Source: Streptomyces sp. R33 (GTDB lineage Bacteria > Actinomycetota > Actinomycetes > Streptomycetales > Streptomycetaceae). Taken from it: a DNA stretch of 64,000 nucleotides. The stretch spans positions 6,885,501 to 6,949,500 of the forward strand of contig NZ_CP165727.1 of the NCBI RefSeq assembly GCF_041200175.1, written 5' to 3'. How positions within the stretch are numbered: position 1 is the first letter of the stretch; every line of letters starts with the position of its first letter. Shown one piece after another: positions 25,563 to 34,610 of this stretch. Position numbers and translations under genes: made by a program. A model generated the notes under the pieces. That model made no database searches. It was given only the letters and a program-made list of their open reading frames with translations, and was not told the DNA's origin.

Positions 25563-26798
25563 TCAGTAGCGGGGGAGCTGCTCACCCGGCGGTGAACTGT
25601 GCACGCCCGCACGGTACTTGGGGACCCGGAGGGTGATCTTCATGCCCGCGCCGACCCCCGTCTCGATCACCGGGCCGTACGCGTCCCCGTACACCTGCCG
25701 GATCCGCTCGTCCACGTTCGTCAGCCCGATGCCCGACGAGGAGCCACTGCGCTCCCCGGCCAGGATCCGGCGCAGCAGGGCCGGATCCATCCCGACCCCG
25801 TTGTCCTCGATGGTGATCACGGCCTCCGCACCCGCGTCCCGGGCGGCGATCGTGATCAGGCACTCCCCGGTGGTGTCCTCCAGCCCGTGCTTGACGGCGT
25901 TCTCCACCAGCGGCTGCAGGCACAGGAACGGCAGCGCCACCGGCAGCACCTCGGGCGCCACCTGGAGGGTCACCTTCAGCCGGTCCCCGAACCGGGCCCC
26001 GGCCAGGGCCAGGTACTGCTCGATGGAGCGCAGCTCCTCGGCGAGGGTGGTGAACTCGCCGTGCCGCCGGAAGGAGTAGCGCGTGAAGTCGGCGAACTCC
26101 AGCAGCAGGTCCCGGGCCCGCTCCGGATCGGTGCGCACGAACGAGGCTATCGCGGCGAGGGAGTTGAAGATGAAGTGCGGGGAGATCTGCGCCCGCAGCG
26201 CCTTGATCTCCGCCTCCATCAGTCGCGTCCGCGAGCGGTCCAGCTCGGACAGCTCCAGCTGGACGGAGACCCAGCGGGCGACCTCCGTCGCGGCCCGCAC
26301 CAGCACCGCCGACTCGCGCGAACCGTACGCGACGAGCGCGCCCAGCATCCCGTCCTCGCCGGTGAGCGGGGCGACCACCGCCCACTTGAGCGGGCAGTCG
26401 GGGCGGGTGCACTCGGTCCGTACGCTCTGGCTGCGCCCCGAGTTCAGCATCACGGTGACCCGGGCCATCGCCCGCCGCTGGTGGTGGTCGGCGCCCGGGC
26501 CGTCCCAGGCCAGGACCGCATCCCGGTCCGTGAGGCACAGGGCCTCGGTGCCCAGCAGGGAGCGCAGCCGTCTGGCGGCCTTGCGGGCGGCGTCCTCGGT
26601 GAGCCCCGCGCGCAGCGGGGGAGCGGCGAGCGAGGCGGTGTGCAGGGTGTGGAAGGTGGCCCGCTCCACCGGGGTCCCGAGGTCCAGGCCGGTCGCCCGT
26701 TCGCCGCGCCGGGCGTGCCACCGGCCGGCGGCCCAGCCCAGGCCGAGCAGCAGGGCCGCACCCGCTGCCGCCAGAACCGCGAGCACCGCTCCGGTCAC
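25563..26798 (-). CDS. LytS-family sensor histidine kinase
   Basis: A 411-residue kinase with a single N-terminal transmembrane helix (VLAVLAAAGAALLLGLGWAA), a GAF-like sensory domain (about residues 60-190), then a His_kinase domain (AQISPHFIFNSLAAIASF) and HATPase (LQPLVENAVKHGL, ITIEDNGVGMD, SGIGLTNVDERI). Unlike LytS or BtsS it has no 5TMR membrane sensor. The GTG start shares GTGA with the stop of the symporter gene. The adjacent symporter probably supplies the membrane sensing function, or its substrate is the signal. The LytTR regulator encoded upstream in the same strand orientation is the likely partner. Confidence 0.9.
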   Translation of the reverse strand: MTGAVLAVLAAAGAALLLGLGWAAGRWHARRGERATGLDLGTPVERATFHTLHTASLAAPPLRAGLTEDAARKAARRLRSLLGTEALCLTDRDAVLAWDGPGADHHQRRAMARVTVMLNSGRSQSVRTECTRPDCPLKWAVVAPLTGEDGMLGALVAYGSRESAVLVRAATEVARWVSVQLELSELDRSRTRLMEAEIKALRAQISPHFIFNSLAAIASFVRTDPERARDLLLEFADFTRYSFRRHGEFTTLAEELRSIEQYLALAGARFGDRLKVTLQVAPEVLPVALPFLCLQPLVENAVKHGLEDTTGECLITIAARDAGAEAVITIEDNGVGMDPALLRRILAGERSGSSSGIGLTNVDERIRQVYGDAYGPVIETGVGAGMKITLRVPKYRAGVHSSPPGEQLPRY

Positions 26799-28543
26799 GG
26801 AGCACCGCCCACGCGGGTGCCGGATCCGGCACCGGCCCCGGTCACGCTTTCCGGCAGGTGCAGCCGGGCCAGGGTCGCCGCCGTTCCCGCCGGTACCCGC
26901 GACCGGGTGACCAGCGACACGAGCACCATCGTCAGGAACCCCAGCGGTACCGACCACGCCGCCGGCCACGCCAGCAGCGTGTGCACCCAGCCCGCCGGGG
27001 GCAGCCCCGCCCGCGTCGCCAGCACCGCGCCCAGCGCCGCCCCACCGCCCGTGACCAGCCCCGCCACCGCACCAGGCGGGGTCAGCCCGCGCCACCAGAT
27101 GCCCAGCACCAGCAGCGGACAGAACGACGAGGCCGACACCGCGAAGGCCAGCCCCACCGCGTCCGCCACCGGCACGTCGGTCAGCGCCACGCTCCCGGCC
27201 AGCGGTACGAGCATCGCCACCAGCACCGCGAACCGGAACGTCCGCACCCCGCGGGCCGGCAGCACGTCCTGGTGCAGCACCCCGGCCACCGCCATGGTCA
27301 GCCCCGAAGCCGTCGACAGGAACGCCGCGAACGCGCCCCCGGCCAGCAGCGCCCCCAGCAGGTCGCCGAGCACCCCGCCCAGCATCCGCTCCGGCAGCAC
27401 CAGCACCGCCGCGTCCGCGTCCCCGGTGAGGGCGAGCTCCGGCGCGTACGTGCGGCCGAGCACCCCGTACACCGGCGGCAGCAGGTAGAAGCAGCCGAGC
27501 AGCCCGAGCACCACGAGCGTGGTGCGCCGCGCGTCGCGGCCGTTGGGGCTCGTGTAGAAGCGCACGGCGACGTGGGGCAGGCCCATGGTGCCGAGGAAGG
27601 TGGCCAGCACCAGCCCGTACGTCGCGTACAGGCCGAGTGCCGGCCGGTCCCCGTCCAGCGGCTGGGACCAGCGGGAGGCGTCCGGCCCGGACGTCGCCCG
27701 GGTCTGCGGGACCCGGGTGTCCGGGGCGAACTCGAGCCGCGCGCGGGCCCGTACGGAGTGCTCCCCGGGTTGCAGCGTCAGCGGGGCCGCCGCGTACGTC
27801 CGCCCGTCCACCTGCCCGGTGACCTTCAGCGTCAGCGGCGCGTCCAGGGACAGCCGGACGTCCTCGGCGAGCGTGACGGCGGTGTGCTCGCGGAAGACCG
27901 CCGGGGCGTCGAACGAGGCCCGGGGCGCGCCGTCCCCGGCCCAGGCGGCGAGCAGGAAGAAGGCGGGCACCAGCAGCGCGGTGAGCTTGAGCCAGTACTG
28001 GAAGGCCTGCACGAAGGTGATGCTCCGCATCCCGCCGGCCGCGACGGCCGCGGTCACCACGAACGCGACGACCACCCCGCCCACCCAGTGCGGGGCGCCG
28101 GTCAGGATCTCCAGGGTCAGCCCGGCGCCCTGCAGCTGCGGCAGCAGGTACAGCCAGCCCACCCCGACCACGAACAGCACCGCGACGCGGCGCACCGCCT
28201 GCGACTCCAGCCGGGCCTCGGCGAAGTCGGGCAGCGTGTACGCCCCAGAGCGCCGCAGCGGGGCCGCCACCAGCGCGAGCAGCACCAGGTATCCGGCGGT
28301 GTAGCCGACCGGGTACCAGAGCATCTCGGGCCCCTGGAGCAGCACCAGCCCGGCCACTCCCAGGAAGGAGGCCGCGGAGAGGTACTCCCCGCTGATCGCG
28401 GCCGCGTTGAGCCGGGGCCCCACCGTCCGCGAGGCGACGTAGAAGTCGGAGGTGGTCCGCGATATCCGCAGGCCCAGCGCGCCGACCAGCACCGTGACCA
28501 GGACGACGACGGTGACCGCGGTCAGCGCGTACGTCTGGTTCAC
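26795..28543 (-). CDS. Sodium:solute symporter (SSS family, acetate/monocarboxylate-type)
   Basis: A 582-residue SSS-family permease resembling ActP and the actinobacterial monocarboxylate carrier MctC, with about 13 hydrophobic helices. Family sequence YVASRTVGPRLNAAAISGEY and FLGTMGLPHVAVRFYT are visible. An external hydrophilic loop of some 90 residues (about 205-295) is inserted mid-protein. It is translationally coupled to the LytS-like kinase. Probable substrates are pyruvate, acetate or propionate. This transporter-kinase-regulator grouping recalls the pyruvate-sensing BtsSR/BtsT systems, though the transporter family differs. Confidence 0.88.
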   Translation of the reverse strand: MNQTYALTAVTVVVLVTVLVGALGLRISRTTSDFYVASRTVGPRLNAAAISGEYLSAASFLGVAGLVLLQGPEMLWYPVGYTAGYLVLLALVAAPLRRSGAYTLPDFAEARLESQAVRRVAVLFVVGVGWLYLLPQLQGAGLTLEILTGAPHWVGGVVVAFVVTAAVAAGGMRSITFVQAFQYWLKLTALLVPAFFLLAAWAGDGAPRASFDAPAVFREHTAVTLAEDVRLSLDAPLTLKVTGQVDGRTYAAAPLTLQPGEHSVRARARLEFAPDTRVPQTRATSGPDASRWSQPLDGDRPALGLYATYGLVLATFLGTMGLPHVAVRFYTSPNGRDARRTTLVVLGLLGCFYLLPPVYGVLGRTYAPELALTGDADAAVLVLPERMLGGVLGDLLGALLAGGAFAAFLSTASGLTMAVAGVLHQDVLPARGVRTFRFAVLVAMLVPLAGSVALTDVPVADAVGLAFAVSASSFCPLLVLGIWWRGLTPPGAVAGLVTGGGAALGAVLATRAGLPPAGWVHTLLAWPAAWSVPLGFLTMVLVSLVTRSRVPAGTAATLARLHLPESVTGAGAGSGTRVGGAP

Positions 28544-28667
28544 CGGCCGGTCCTTCGCCGCGGGGATGCAAGGGGGTACCGGAGTCTACGCACGCCCGCC
28601 GACCGGGCAACAGGCGTGATCCCGGCCGATCCCGCCCGTTCCCACCGGCCGAAAAGGGGCGTCGGCG

Positions 28668-28943
28668 TCAGCGGGCGGGGTCGCGGTGCTCCGCGCAGTC
28701 CCGCAGGGCGATCTCCAGTTCCACGTACGAATCCTCGGCGCGCCGGAACGCGAGGGTCAGGGCCGCCTCCGCACGGGGCGGCAGCTGCTGCCGGACCCCC
28801 TCGTTGGCCTCGTACAGTACGTCGGCCCAGCGCGCGGCGGCGCTGCGCAGCCGGGCGATCAGCACCTCGGCCTCGGCGGGGCCGGCGGGCGGGGTCCTGG
28901 GCAGTACGGCCAGCGCGTCGAGCAGCGCCTGGATCTCGGCCAT
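28668..28943 (-). CDS. Small helical hypothetical protein
   Basis: A 91-residue, mostly alpha-helical, Ala-rich protein without recognisable domain (AEIQALLDALAVLPRTPP at the start). It lies between the symporter and the LytTR regulator on the same strand, so it may belong to that signalling group. ATG 28943 is taken as start; an in-frame GTG two codons upstream is possible. Codon bias is genuinely coding-like. Confidence 0.6.
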   Translation of the reverse strand: MAEIQALLDALAVLPRTPPAGPAEAEVLIARLRSAAARWADVLYEANEGVRQQLPPRAEAALTLAFRRAEDSYVELEIALRDCAEHRDPAR

Positions 28944-29128
28944 CCGCACCCCCCGCTCGTTCCGGCCTGTTCCTTCCGGACCGGCGGCTCCACGATAGGT
29001 GCGGGCGGGGCCGGCCGCGGGCGCCGGAGCCCGCCCTGCGACCGACGGCGGCAGCGGGGCGCCGTACGTCCCTTGCGGTGCGACGAACGGCGCCCCGGCA
29101 CGCCGGACGGTCGGCGCGCCCGCCGGAC

Positions 29129-29193
29129 GGCCGCCTGGCCGCCTGGCCGCGTGGCCGTGCGGCTGTCCGGTCGCGCGGCTATCCGGTCGCCTG
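29129..29193. repeat. Tandem GGCCGCCT octamers and a 17-bp repeat straddling a stop codon
   Basis: Four octamers (GGCCGCCT, GGCCGCCT, GGCCGCGT, GGCCGTGC) lie head to tail at 29129-29160. They are followed by two near-identical units GGCTnTCCGGTCGCnn at 29161-29176 and 29178-29193. The second unit contains the stop codon of the LytTR regulator gene (29179-29181). Confidence 0.7.
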
Positions 29194-30000
29194 GCGCATG
29201 AGCAGGTCCCGCAGCTGCCGGGCGTGGCGGCGGCTGACCTGGAGCTCGGCCGATCCGACGCGGACGCTGGTGGTGCCGGCGTCGAGCCGGAGCTCGTCGA
29301 TCCGGCCCAGCGCCACCAGGTGGCGGCGGTGGATGCGGACGAACCCGCGGGCCGCCCAGCGCTCCTCCAGCGTGGAGAGGGGGATGCGGACCAGGTGGCT
29401 GCCCTCGTCGGTGTGCAGCCGGGCGTAGTCGCCCTGGGCTTCGACGTACGCGATGTCGGCGATCGCCACGAACCGGGTGACGCCGCCCAGTTCGACGGCG
29501 ATCTGGTCCGCGGTGCGGTCGGCGACGGTGACCTCGGGGGTGGGGCGGCGCTGGACGGGCACGACCGGACCGGCCGGTTCCGTTGGCTCGGGCAGCAGCG
29601 CGGCGGCCCGGCCGAGCTGGGCGCAGGCCCGCCGGACGGCCTCGGCGAGCCGCTCCGGGCGGACGGGCTTGAGTACGTAGTCCACGGCCTTGAGGTCGAA
29701 GGCCTGTACGGCGAACCCCTCGTGGGCGGTGACGAACACGATCAGCGGCGGCTGGGCGAACCCGGCCAGCAGCCGGGCGATGTCGAGGCCGGTCAGCCCC
29801 GCCATGTGGATGTCGAGGAAGACCACGTCGATGCCGTCGGGCCCGTCCGGGCCGGTCTCCAGGGCCCGGGTGATCCGCCGCAGGGCCTCGGTGGCGTCCG
29901 AGGCGCCCTCGGCGCTCAGCACCCGGGGGTCGGAGCGCAGCAGGTAGAGCAGTTCCTCGAGGAGTGGTTTCTCGTCGTCGACGGCCAGTACGCGCAGCAT
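29179..30000 (-). CDS. LytTR-family DNA-binding response regulator
   Basis: A 273-residue protein with an N-terminal receiver (acidic VDDE near residue 8, phosphoacceptor Asp63 in VVFLDIHMAG, Lys111 in DYVLKPV) and a C-terminal LytTR domain (YVEAQGDYARLHT, RIHRRHLVAL, LQVSRRHARQLRDLL). It binds pairs of direct repeats in members of the family. It should be activated by the LytS-like kinase encoded about 2.4 kb downstream and control the symporter. The C-terminal codons run into a short repeat array. Confidence 0.92.
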   Translation of the reverse strand: MLRVLAVDDEKPLLEELLYLLRSDPRVLSAEGASDATEALRRITRALETGPDGPDGIDVVFLDIHMAGLTGLDIARLLAGFAQPPLIVFVTAHEGFAVQAFDLKAVDYVLKPVRPERLAEAVRRACAQLGRAAALLPEPTEPAGPVVPVQRRPTPEVTVADRTADQIAVELGGVTRFVAIADIAYVEAQGDYARLHTDEGSHLVRIPLSTLEERWAARGFVRIHRRHLVALGRIDELRLDAGTTSVRVGSAELQVSRRHARQLRDLLMRQATG

Positions 30001-30111
30001 GCGGTGGAGTCTATGGACGAGTGCGCCAGGGCGGAACGGTGCGCGGCCCGCCTGCCGGGGGGAGGGGGCAGGGGGCCGCGCGGTTCGGGAGTGGGGGGGA
30101 GGAGGAGCGGA

Positions 30112-31083
30112 TCAGGACGTGGTGATCAGCTTGCCGTCGGGGGAGACCGCGTACCAGGTGCCGCCGACGCCCTGGCCGTTGATGTCACCGGGCTTCTTGT
30201 CACCCGTGAAGGTGTAGACGGGCCAGCAGTCGATCGCCTGCTGCTTCATGCCGTCGGGGCGGTCCAGGACGGAGTAGCCCTTCTCCACGATGCCCTTGGC
30301 GTTCGCCTTGTCCACCGGGGCCACCACCGGCCACTTGGCCACGCAGTCGCCCGTGCAGTTGGAGGCCATCGGCCAGGCGGTGTCCTTCTTGAAGCGGTAG
30401 ACCGTCATCCCGTTGCCGTCGACGATGTGGTCGCCGAGCTTGGGGTCCTTGGCCACGGTCAGTGCGCCCGAGGCCTGGCCCGCACCGGCGGGGGCGGCGG
30501 GGGCGGCGGCGGCCTTCGCGGCCTTCTTGCCGTCGGGGGCGAAGGCGAACCAGGTCCCGCCGACGCCCTGCCCGTTGGTCTCACCCGCCTTGGTGTCCTT
30601 GCTGTAGCGGTACACGGGCCAGCCGGCCACCGTCAGCTGCTTGCTGCCGTCCGCGCGGACGACCTCGCCGAGCAGCGCCGGGTCCATGCCCGCGGCGGCG
30701 GTGGCGTCGCCGGCCGCGACCACCGGCCAGGTCTTCGCGCAGTCCCCTTCGCAGTTGGACTTCGGCGGCTTGGCGGTGTCCTTGTCGAAGCGGTAGAGGG
30801 TGAAGCCGGCGCTGTCGGCGAGGACCGGGCCGAGCTGCTCGTTCTGGGCGATCGCCAGCTGGCCCGCGGCCTTGGCGCCCGATTCGGAGGCGGTCCCCGC
30901 ACCTGCGGCGGATCCCGCGCCGTAGTCGGAGCCGTAGTCGCCGGCTCCGGAAGCGGGAGCCTGGGATGCGGCGCCGGCCGGCTTCGCGGCGCCGGCCTTG
31001 GTGTCGTCCCCGCCGCAGGCCGTCGCCGTCAGGGCGACGACAACTGCCACGGCCGCCAGGGTGGTTCCGCGCTTGATGCCCAT
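30112..31083 (-). CDS. Lipoprotein with two secreted-repeat (SCO0930-like) domains
   Basis: This 323-residue protein has a signal peptide ending in the lipobox TATAC (Cys23), so it is anchored outside the membrane. Two copies of the Lipoprotein_15 / secreted repeat of unknown function follow. Each copy contains a FTLYRF or MTVYRF block with a CxGDC pair, and an NGQGVGGTW block (GETNGQGVGGTWFAF; GDINGQGVGGTWYAV). A Gly/Ser/Ala-rich linker joins signal and repeats. ATG 31083 with GGGAGAG upstream is chosen over a longer frame, because it begins a proper signal sequence. Function is unknown; the Cys pairs suggest disulfides or metal/haem binding. Confidence 0.87.
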   Translation of the reverse strand: MGIKRGTTLAAVAVVVALTATACGGDDTKAGAAKPAGAASQAPASGAGDYGSDYGAGSAAGAGTASESGAKAAGQLAIAQNEQLGPVLADSAGFTLYRFDKDTAKPPKSNCEGDCAKTWPVVAAGDATAAAGMDPALLGEVVRADGSKQLTVAGWPVYRYSKDTKAGETNGQGVGGTWFAFAPDGKKAAKAAAAPAAPAGAGQASGALTVAKDPKLGDHIVDGNGMTVYRFKKDTAWPMASNCTGDCVAKWPVVAPVDKANAKGIVEKGYSVLDRPDGMKQQAIDCWPVYTFTGDKKPGDINGQGVGGTWYAVSPDGKLITTS

Positions 31084-31207
31084 CTTGATCTCTCCCACGT
31101 GTGGTGTCTCCGTGTCCGCCGCCCGTTTCCGGTGCGTCGGCAACTCTGCGAAGGACACGCCCTGTCGGGGTCGATCTGTTCAAGCGGATTCCTGTGGGCT
31201 GTTTCAC

Positions 31208-32221
31208 TCACCCGGCATCGAACCCGGCCCGCCGCAGAGCCGTGACCACAGCGAGGCCGAGGACCTGGTGTCCGGTGTCGTTGGGGTGCAGCCCGTCCGC
31301 CAGGTGCTCAGGACCGAGCAGGTCACGGCCCTGCAGCAGGGCCAGGCGGTCGTCCCCGGCGGTGATCCGGTCGCGGGTGGCCCGCTCCATCGCATCGCGC
31401 AGGGCGCCCAGGGTGGCGCCGAGCCGGTTCGGGGTGCGTTCGGCGTCGGGCCGCAGCACGGGGGAGACCAGCAGCAGCGGCGTCCGGGGGTGCCCCTGGC
31501 GGACCAGGTCGAGGAACGCGCGGGTGGTCTCGTACAGCAGTGGCGCCGAAAACGGCACGCGGGACCAGCAGTTGGTGCCGAAGGCGAGGGTGAGGGCGTC
31601 GGCGGGGAGACCGGCGATCTGCTCGGCGGTGGCGAGCTCCCCGCGCGCGGCACCCGCGTACCCGAGGTTGACGGTGTCCCACCCGAGCGCCCGGCCGGCG
31701 ACGGCGGGCCAGCCGTGGGCGGGCCGGGTGGACCACCAGCCCTCGGTGATCGAGTCGCCGTGCACCACCCAGCGCGGTGCGGGCGGCGCCGGGGCCACGG
31801 AGCCGCCGATCCCGCGCAGGCCGAGGATCAGCGGGGACTGCCCCTCGGGCGGGTGCAGGGTGAACGGGCCTGGCCCGCCCGGGAGTTCGATGCGTACGAC
31901 GGCCTCCACGGCCGGTTCGGTCCACACCTCCCGGACCACCCCGTGGCGGTCCCACAGGGCGAAGCCGTGCGCGAGGTCGCGCAGCGCGTCGGTGGGGCCG
32001 GGCACGGTCGCCCGGTAGCGGATCTCCACCGCACGGGCCGCCTGCGCCGTGAACTCCAGACGCACCCCTATCGGCAGAGTGGCCCGCTCGCCGGTGTCCC
32101 AGGGCAGCCGCATGCTGTCCGCCGGGTCGGCCCGTACGGGACGCCCCTTGTCCAGCCAGGCGACTCCGCGCAGGAACGGCCCCGGGTCCAGCCAGTGCGT
32201 GGCGGTGCTCTCGGCGTTCAC
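31208..32221 (-). CDS. SGNH/GDSL-family hydrolase
   Basis: A 337-residue protein. The C-terminal half is an SGNH hydrolase domain: block I HGDSITEGWW (Ser157), block III GTNCW and block V DGLHPND with the catalytic Asp/His. The N-terminal 145 residues form a beta-sandwich-like domain as in two-domain carbohydrate esterases (CE2/CE3-type). No signal peptide is seen, so it may act in the cytoplasm. Substrate unknown; deacetylation of sugars is plausible. It is divergent from the permease gene across a 443-base gap. Confidence 0.85.
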   Translation of the reverse strand: MNAESTATHWLDPGPFLRGVAWLDKGRPVRADPADSMRLPWDTGERATLPIGVRLEFTAQAARAVEIRYRATVPGPTDALRDLAHGFALWDRHGVVREVWTEPAVEAVVRIELPGGPGPFTLHPPEGQSPLILGLRGIGGSVAPAPPAPRWVVHGDSITEGWWSTRPAHGWPAVAGRALGWDTVNLGYAGAARGELATAEQIAGLPADALTLAFGTNCWSRVPFSAPLLYETTRAFLDLVRQGHPRTPLLLVSPVLRPDAERTPNRLGATLGALRDAMERATRDRITAGDDRLALLQGRDLLGPEHLADGLHPNDTGHQVLGLAVVTALRRAGFDAG

Positions 32222-32328
32222 TGCGCGCCTCCGGTCGTCGGTGGGTCTCGGATCCGGAGGGGGTCCGCGCCCCTCGGTGCCACCGCGTTCACCCGTACCC
32301 CGGACGGGCCCGGTTCACCGCCGCGGAG

Positions 32329-32495
32329 CGCAACCGTGAGATCGGGCCGGCCAGGGCGGCATGCTGCGGCAGATCTGACGAGGTGTCAATAAAGGGGGAT
32401 GAGGATGCCGGGCGCACCGATCGATCATCCGTGCGCAACAAAGGACCATCCGGGACAGATCCGCGCAACGATCGTGCGGCAATGTGCAAGGATGG
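32329..32495. promoter_or_regulatory. CGCAAC-box cluster upstream of the permease-lrp operon
   Basis: The 443-base gap between the SGNH gene (minus) and the permease gene (plus) holds three exact CGCAAC boxes at 32329, 32434 and 32464. Looser relatives (GCGGCAATG, GTGCAAGGA) lie at about 32476-32492. The second and third boxes are 30 bases apart, about three helical turns. Lrp/AsnC octamers typically wrap such phased sites, and the regulator of the operon is of that family. A similar arrangement lies upstream of the nitrilase gene at 35893. The rest of the gap shows no convincing gene. Confidence 0.45.
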
Positions 32496-32664
32496 TGCAT
32501 TACGGGCGGTATCAATCAGCTCGTAGGCTCACTCGCTGTACGTGGAGTGGCGTGGACCGCCTGCTCGGCGGTCCTCCCCATGCCCAGGCTCTTGTCTGTG
32601 TCCTGCTCCGGACCGCTGCGGTCGATGCCTCAGTCCCCATCCGCAGTGTCTAAGGAGTCCCCTC

Positions 32665-34137
32665 GTGCTCGAAACCGGCCAGGCGCCACCGCTCGCCTCC
32701 GAGCCCCGCAAGCCTGTGAACCCGCTGCTGCGCCGCAAGCCGGTCGAGCAGATGGTCGCCGAGGGAGGCCAGGGCGAGGGCGGCACGCTGCGCCGCTCGC
32801 TCACCATGTGGCAGCTGACCATGATCAGCATCGGAGCCACCCTGGGCACCGGCATCTTCGTCGTCCTCGGCGAGGCGGCCCCCAAGGCCGGCCCGGCCGT
32901 GACGATCTCCTTCATCATCGCGGGCCTGACCGCGCTCTTCTCGGCCCTCTCCTACGCGGAGCTGGCCGGATCGGTGCCGGTCTCCGGCTCCTCTTACTCG
33001 TACTCGTACGTCACCATGGGCGAGTTCATCGCCTGGGTCTGCGGCTGGTGCCTGGTCCTGGAGTACGCCGTCTCGGTCTCCGCGGTCGCCGTCGGCTGGG
33101 GCCAGTACCTCAACGAGCTCCTCGACGGGACCATAGGCATCACCCTCCCGGAGAAGCTCTCCGCCGCCCCGCTGGGCGACGGCGGCTTCATCAACCTGCC
33201 GTCGCTGGTCGTCGTCCTGCTCGCCATGGTCTTCCTGATGCGCGGTGCCAAGGAGAGCGCCCGCATCAACACGATCATGGTCGTCGTGAAGATCGTCACC
33301 CTGGTGCTCTTCATCGGCATCGGCGTCATGGGCATCAAGTCCGGCAACTACGCCCCGCTGGCCCCGCTCGGCGTCACCGGCATCAGCGCCGCCGCCTCCA
33401 CGCTGTTCTTCTCGTACATCGGCTTCGACGCCGCCTCCACCGCCGGTGAGGAAGCCAAGAACCCGAAGAAGGACCTGCCCCGCGCGATCATGCTGTCGCT
33501 CGGCATCGTCACCGTCCTCTACGTCCTCGTCGCCTTCGTCGCCGTCGGCGCCATGCCGTGGCAGGACTTCGAGGGCACCGAGGCTGCGCTCGCCCAGATC
33601 ATGACCGACGTCACGGGCCACAGCGTCTGGGGCGTCGTCCTCGCCGCCGGCGCCGTCGTCGCCATCGCCTCCGTCGTCTTCGCCGTCCTCTACGGCCAGA
33701 CCCGCATCCTCTTCGCGATGTCCCGCGACGGCCTCGTGCCCAAGGTCTTCGCCAAGGTCGACGAGAAGAGCGGCGCCCCCCGCGCCAACGTGCTGATCGT
33801 CTCCCTCTTCTGCGGCGCCCTGGCGGCGTTCATCCCCCTGGGTGAGCTCGCCAACGCGACCAGCATCGGCACCCTCTTCGCCTTCGCCCTGGTCAACGTC
33901 GCCGTCGTCATCCTGCGCCGCACCAAGCCCGACATGCCGCGCACCTTCAAGGTGGCGCTGTTCCCGGTCACGCCGATCCTCGGCTTCATCGCCTGCGCCT
34001 ACATGATGTACAGCCTGCCGGTCGCCACGTGGGTCGCGTTCGGTGGCTGGATGGCCGCCGGCCTCGTGGTCTACTTCCTGTACGGCATCCGCCGCTCCCG
34101 CCTGGCCACGGAAGACGTGGCCGCAGCAGAAAAGTGA
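32665..34137 (+). CDS. APC-superfamily amino acid/amine permease
   Basis: A 490-residue permease with about 12-13 helices and the APC opening SIGATLGTGIFVVLGEAAPKAG, followed by SYAELAGSVPVSGSSYSYSY. It resembles cationic amino acid transporters (CAT/YfnA type). The GTG start has AAGGAG seven bases upstream, which decides it over longer frames. An Lrp regulator gene follows 10 bases after the stop, so uptake is probably controlled by the intracellular amino acid or amine. Confidence 0.9.
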   Translation: MLETGQAPPLASEPRKPVNPLLRRKPVEQMVAEGGQGEGGTLRRSLTMWQLTMISIGATLGTGIFVVLGEAAPKAGPAVTISFIIAGLTALFSALSYAELAGSVPVSGSSYSYSYVTMGEFIAWVCGWCLVLEYAVSVSAVAVGWGQYLNELLDGTIGITLPEKLSAAPLGDGGFINLPSLVVVLLAMVFLMRGAKESARINTIMVVVKIVTLVLFIGIGVMGIKSGNYAPLAPLGVTGISAAASTLFFSYIGFDAASTAGEEAKNPKKDLPRAIMLSLGIVTVLYVLVAFVAVGAMPWQDFEGTEAALAQIMTDVTGHSVWGVVLAAGAVVAIASVVFAVLYGQTRILFAMSRDGLVPKVFAKVDEKSGAPRANVLIVSLFCGALAAFIPLGELANATSIGTLFAFALVNVAVVILRRTKPDMPRTFKVALFPVTPILGFIACAYMMYSLPVATWVAFGGWMAAGLVVYFLYGIRRSRLATEDVAAAEK

Positions 34138-34147
34138 TCCACCCGCA

Positions 34148-34603
34148 GTGCGACTGAACGATCTCGACGAACGCATCGTGCACGCCCTCGCCGAGGACGC
34201 CCGCCGCTCCTACGCGGACATCGGCTCCGAGGTCGGACTCTCGGCCCCGGCCGTGAAGCGACGCGTGGACCGGCTGCGGGCCGAGGGAGCCATCACCGGC
34301 TTCACCGTCCGCGTCGACCCCGCCGCCATGGGCTGGGAGACCGAGGGCTTCATCGAGATCTACTGTCGCCACAACACCTCGCCGGACGACATCCGGCGGG
34401 GGTTGGAGCGGTACCCGGAGGTGGTGTCCGCGTCGACCGTCACCGGCGACGCGGACGCCCTCGTCCAGATCTTCGCCTCCGACATGCGCCACTTCGAGCG
34501 GGTGCTCGAGCGCATCGCCGGCGAGCCCTTCGTGGAGCGCACCAAATCGGTGCTCGTCCTCTCCCCGCTGCTGCGCCGCTTCACCTCGGGCGCGCCTGCA
34601 TAA
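34148..34603 (+). CDS. Lrp/AsnC-family transcriptional regulator
   Basis: A 151-residue protein with an N-terminal winged HTH (LNDLDERIVHALAEDARRSY, then VGLSAPAVKRRVDRLRAEG) and a C-terminal RAM ligand-binding domain (VVSASTVTGDADALVQIFA). The start is the GTG at 34148, ten bases after the permease stop, with no evident ribosome-binding site, so coupling to the permease is likely. It is the natural candidate to bind the CGCAAC boxes upstream of the permease and the nitrilase/amine oxidase genes. Confidence 0.9.
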   Translation: MRLNDLDERIVHALAEDARRSYADIGSEVGLSAPAVKRRVDRLRAEGAITGFTVRVDPAAMGWETEGFIEIYCRHNTSPDDIRRGLERYPEVVSASTVTGDADALVQIFASDMRHFERVLERIAGEPFVERTKSVLVLSPLLRRFTSGAPA

Positions 34604-34610
34604 GGCCCGG

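Noticed and set aside
25563..28610. One continuous 1015-codon minus-strand frame
   Set aside because: The N-terminal two thirds are out-of-frame translation of the symporter gene; only the kinase part from the GTG at 26798 is real.
32399..32653. 84-codon plus-strand frame with an AAGGGGGATGAGG site upstream of the permease
   Set aside because: Third-position GC is low and there is no recognisable sequence; the region is better explained as promoter and operator DNA with CGCAAC boxes.
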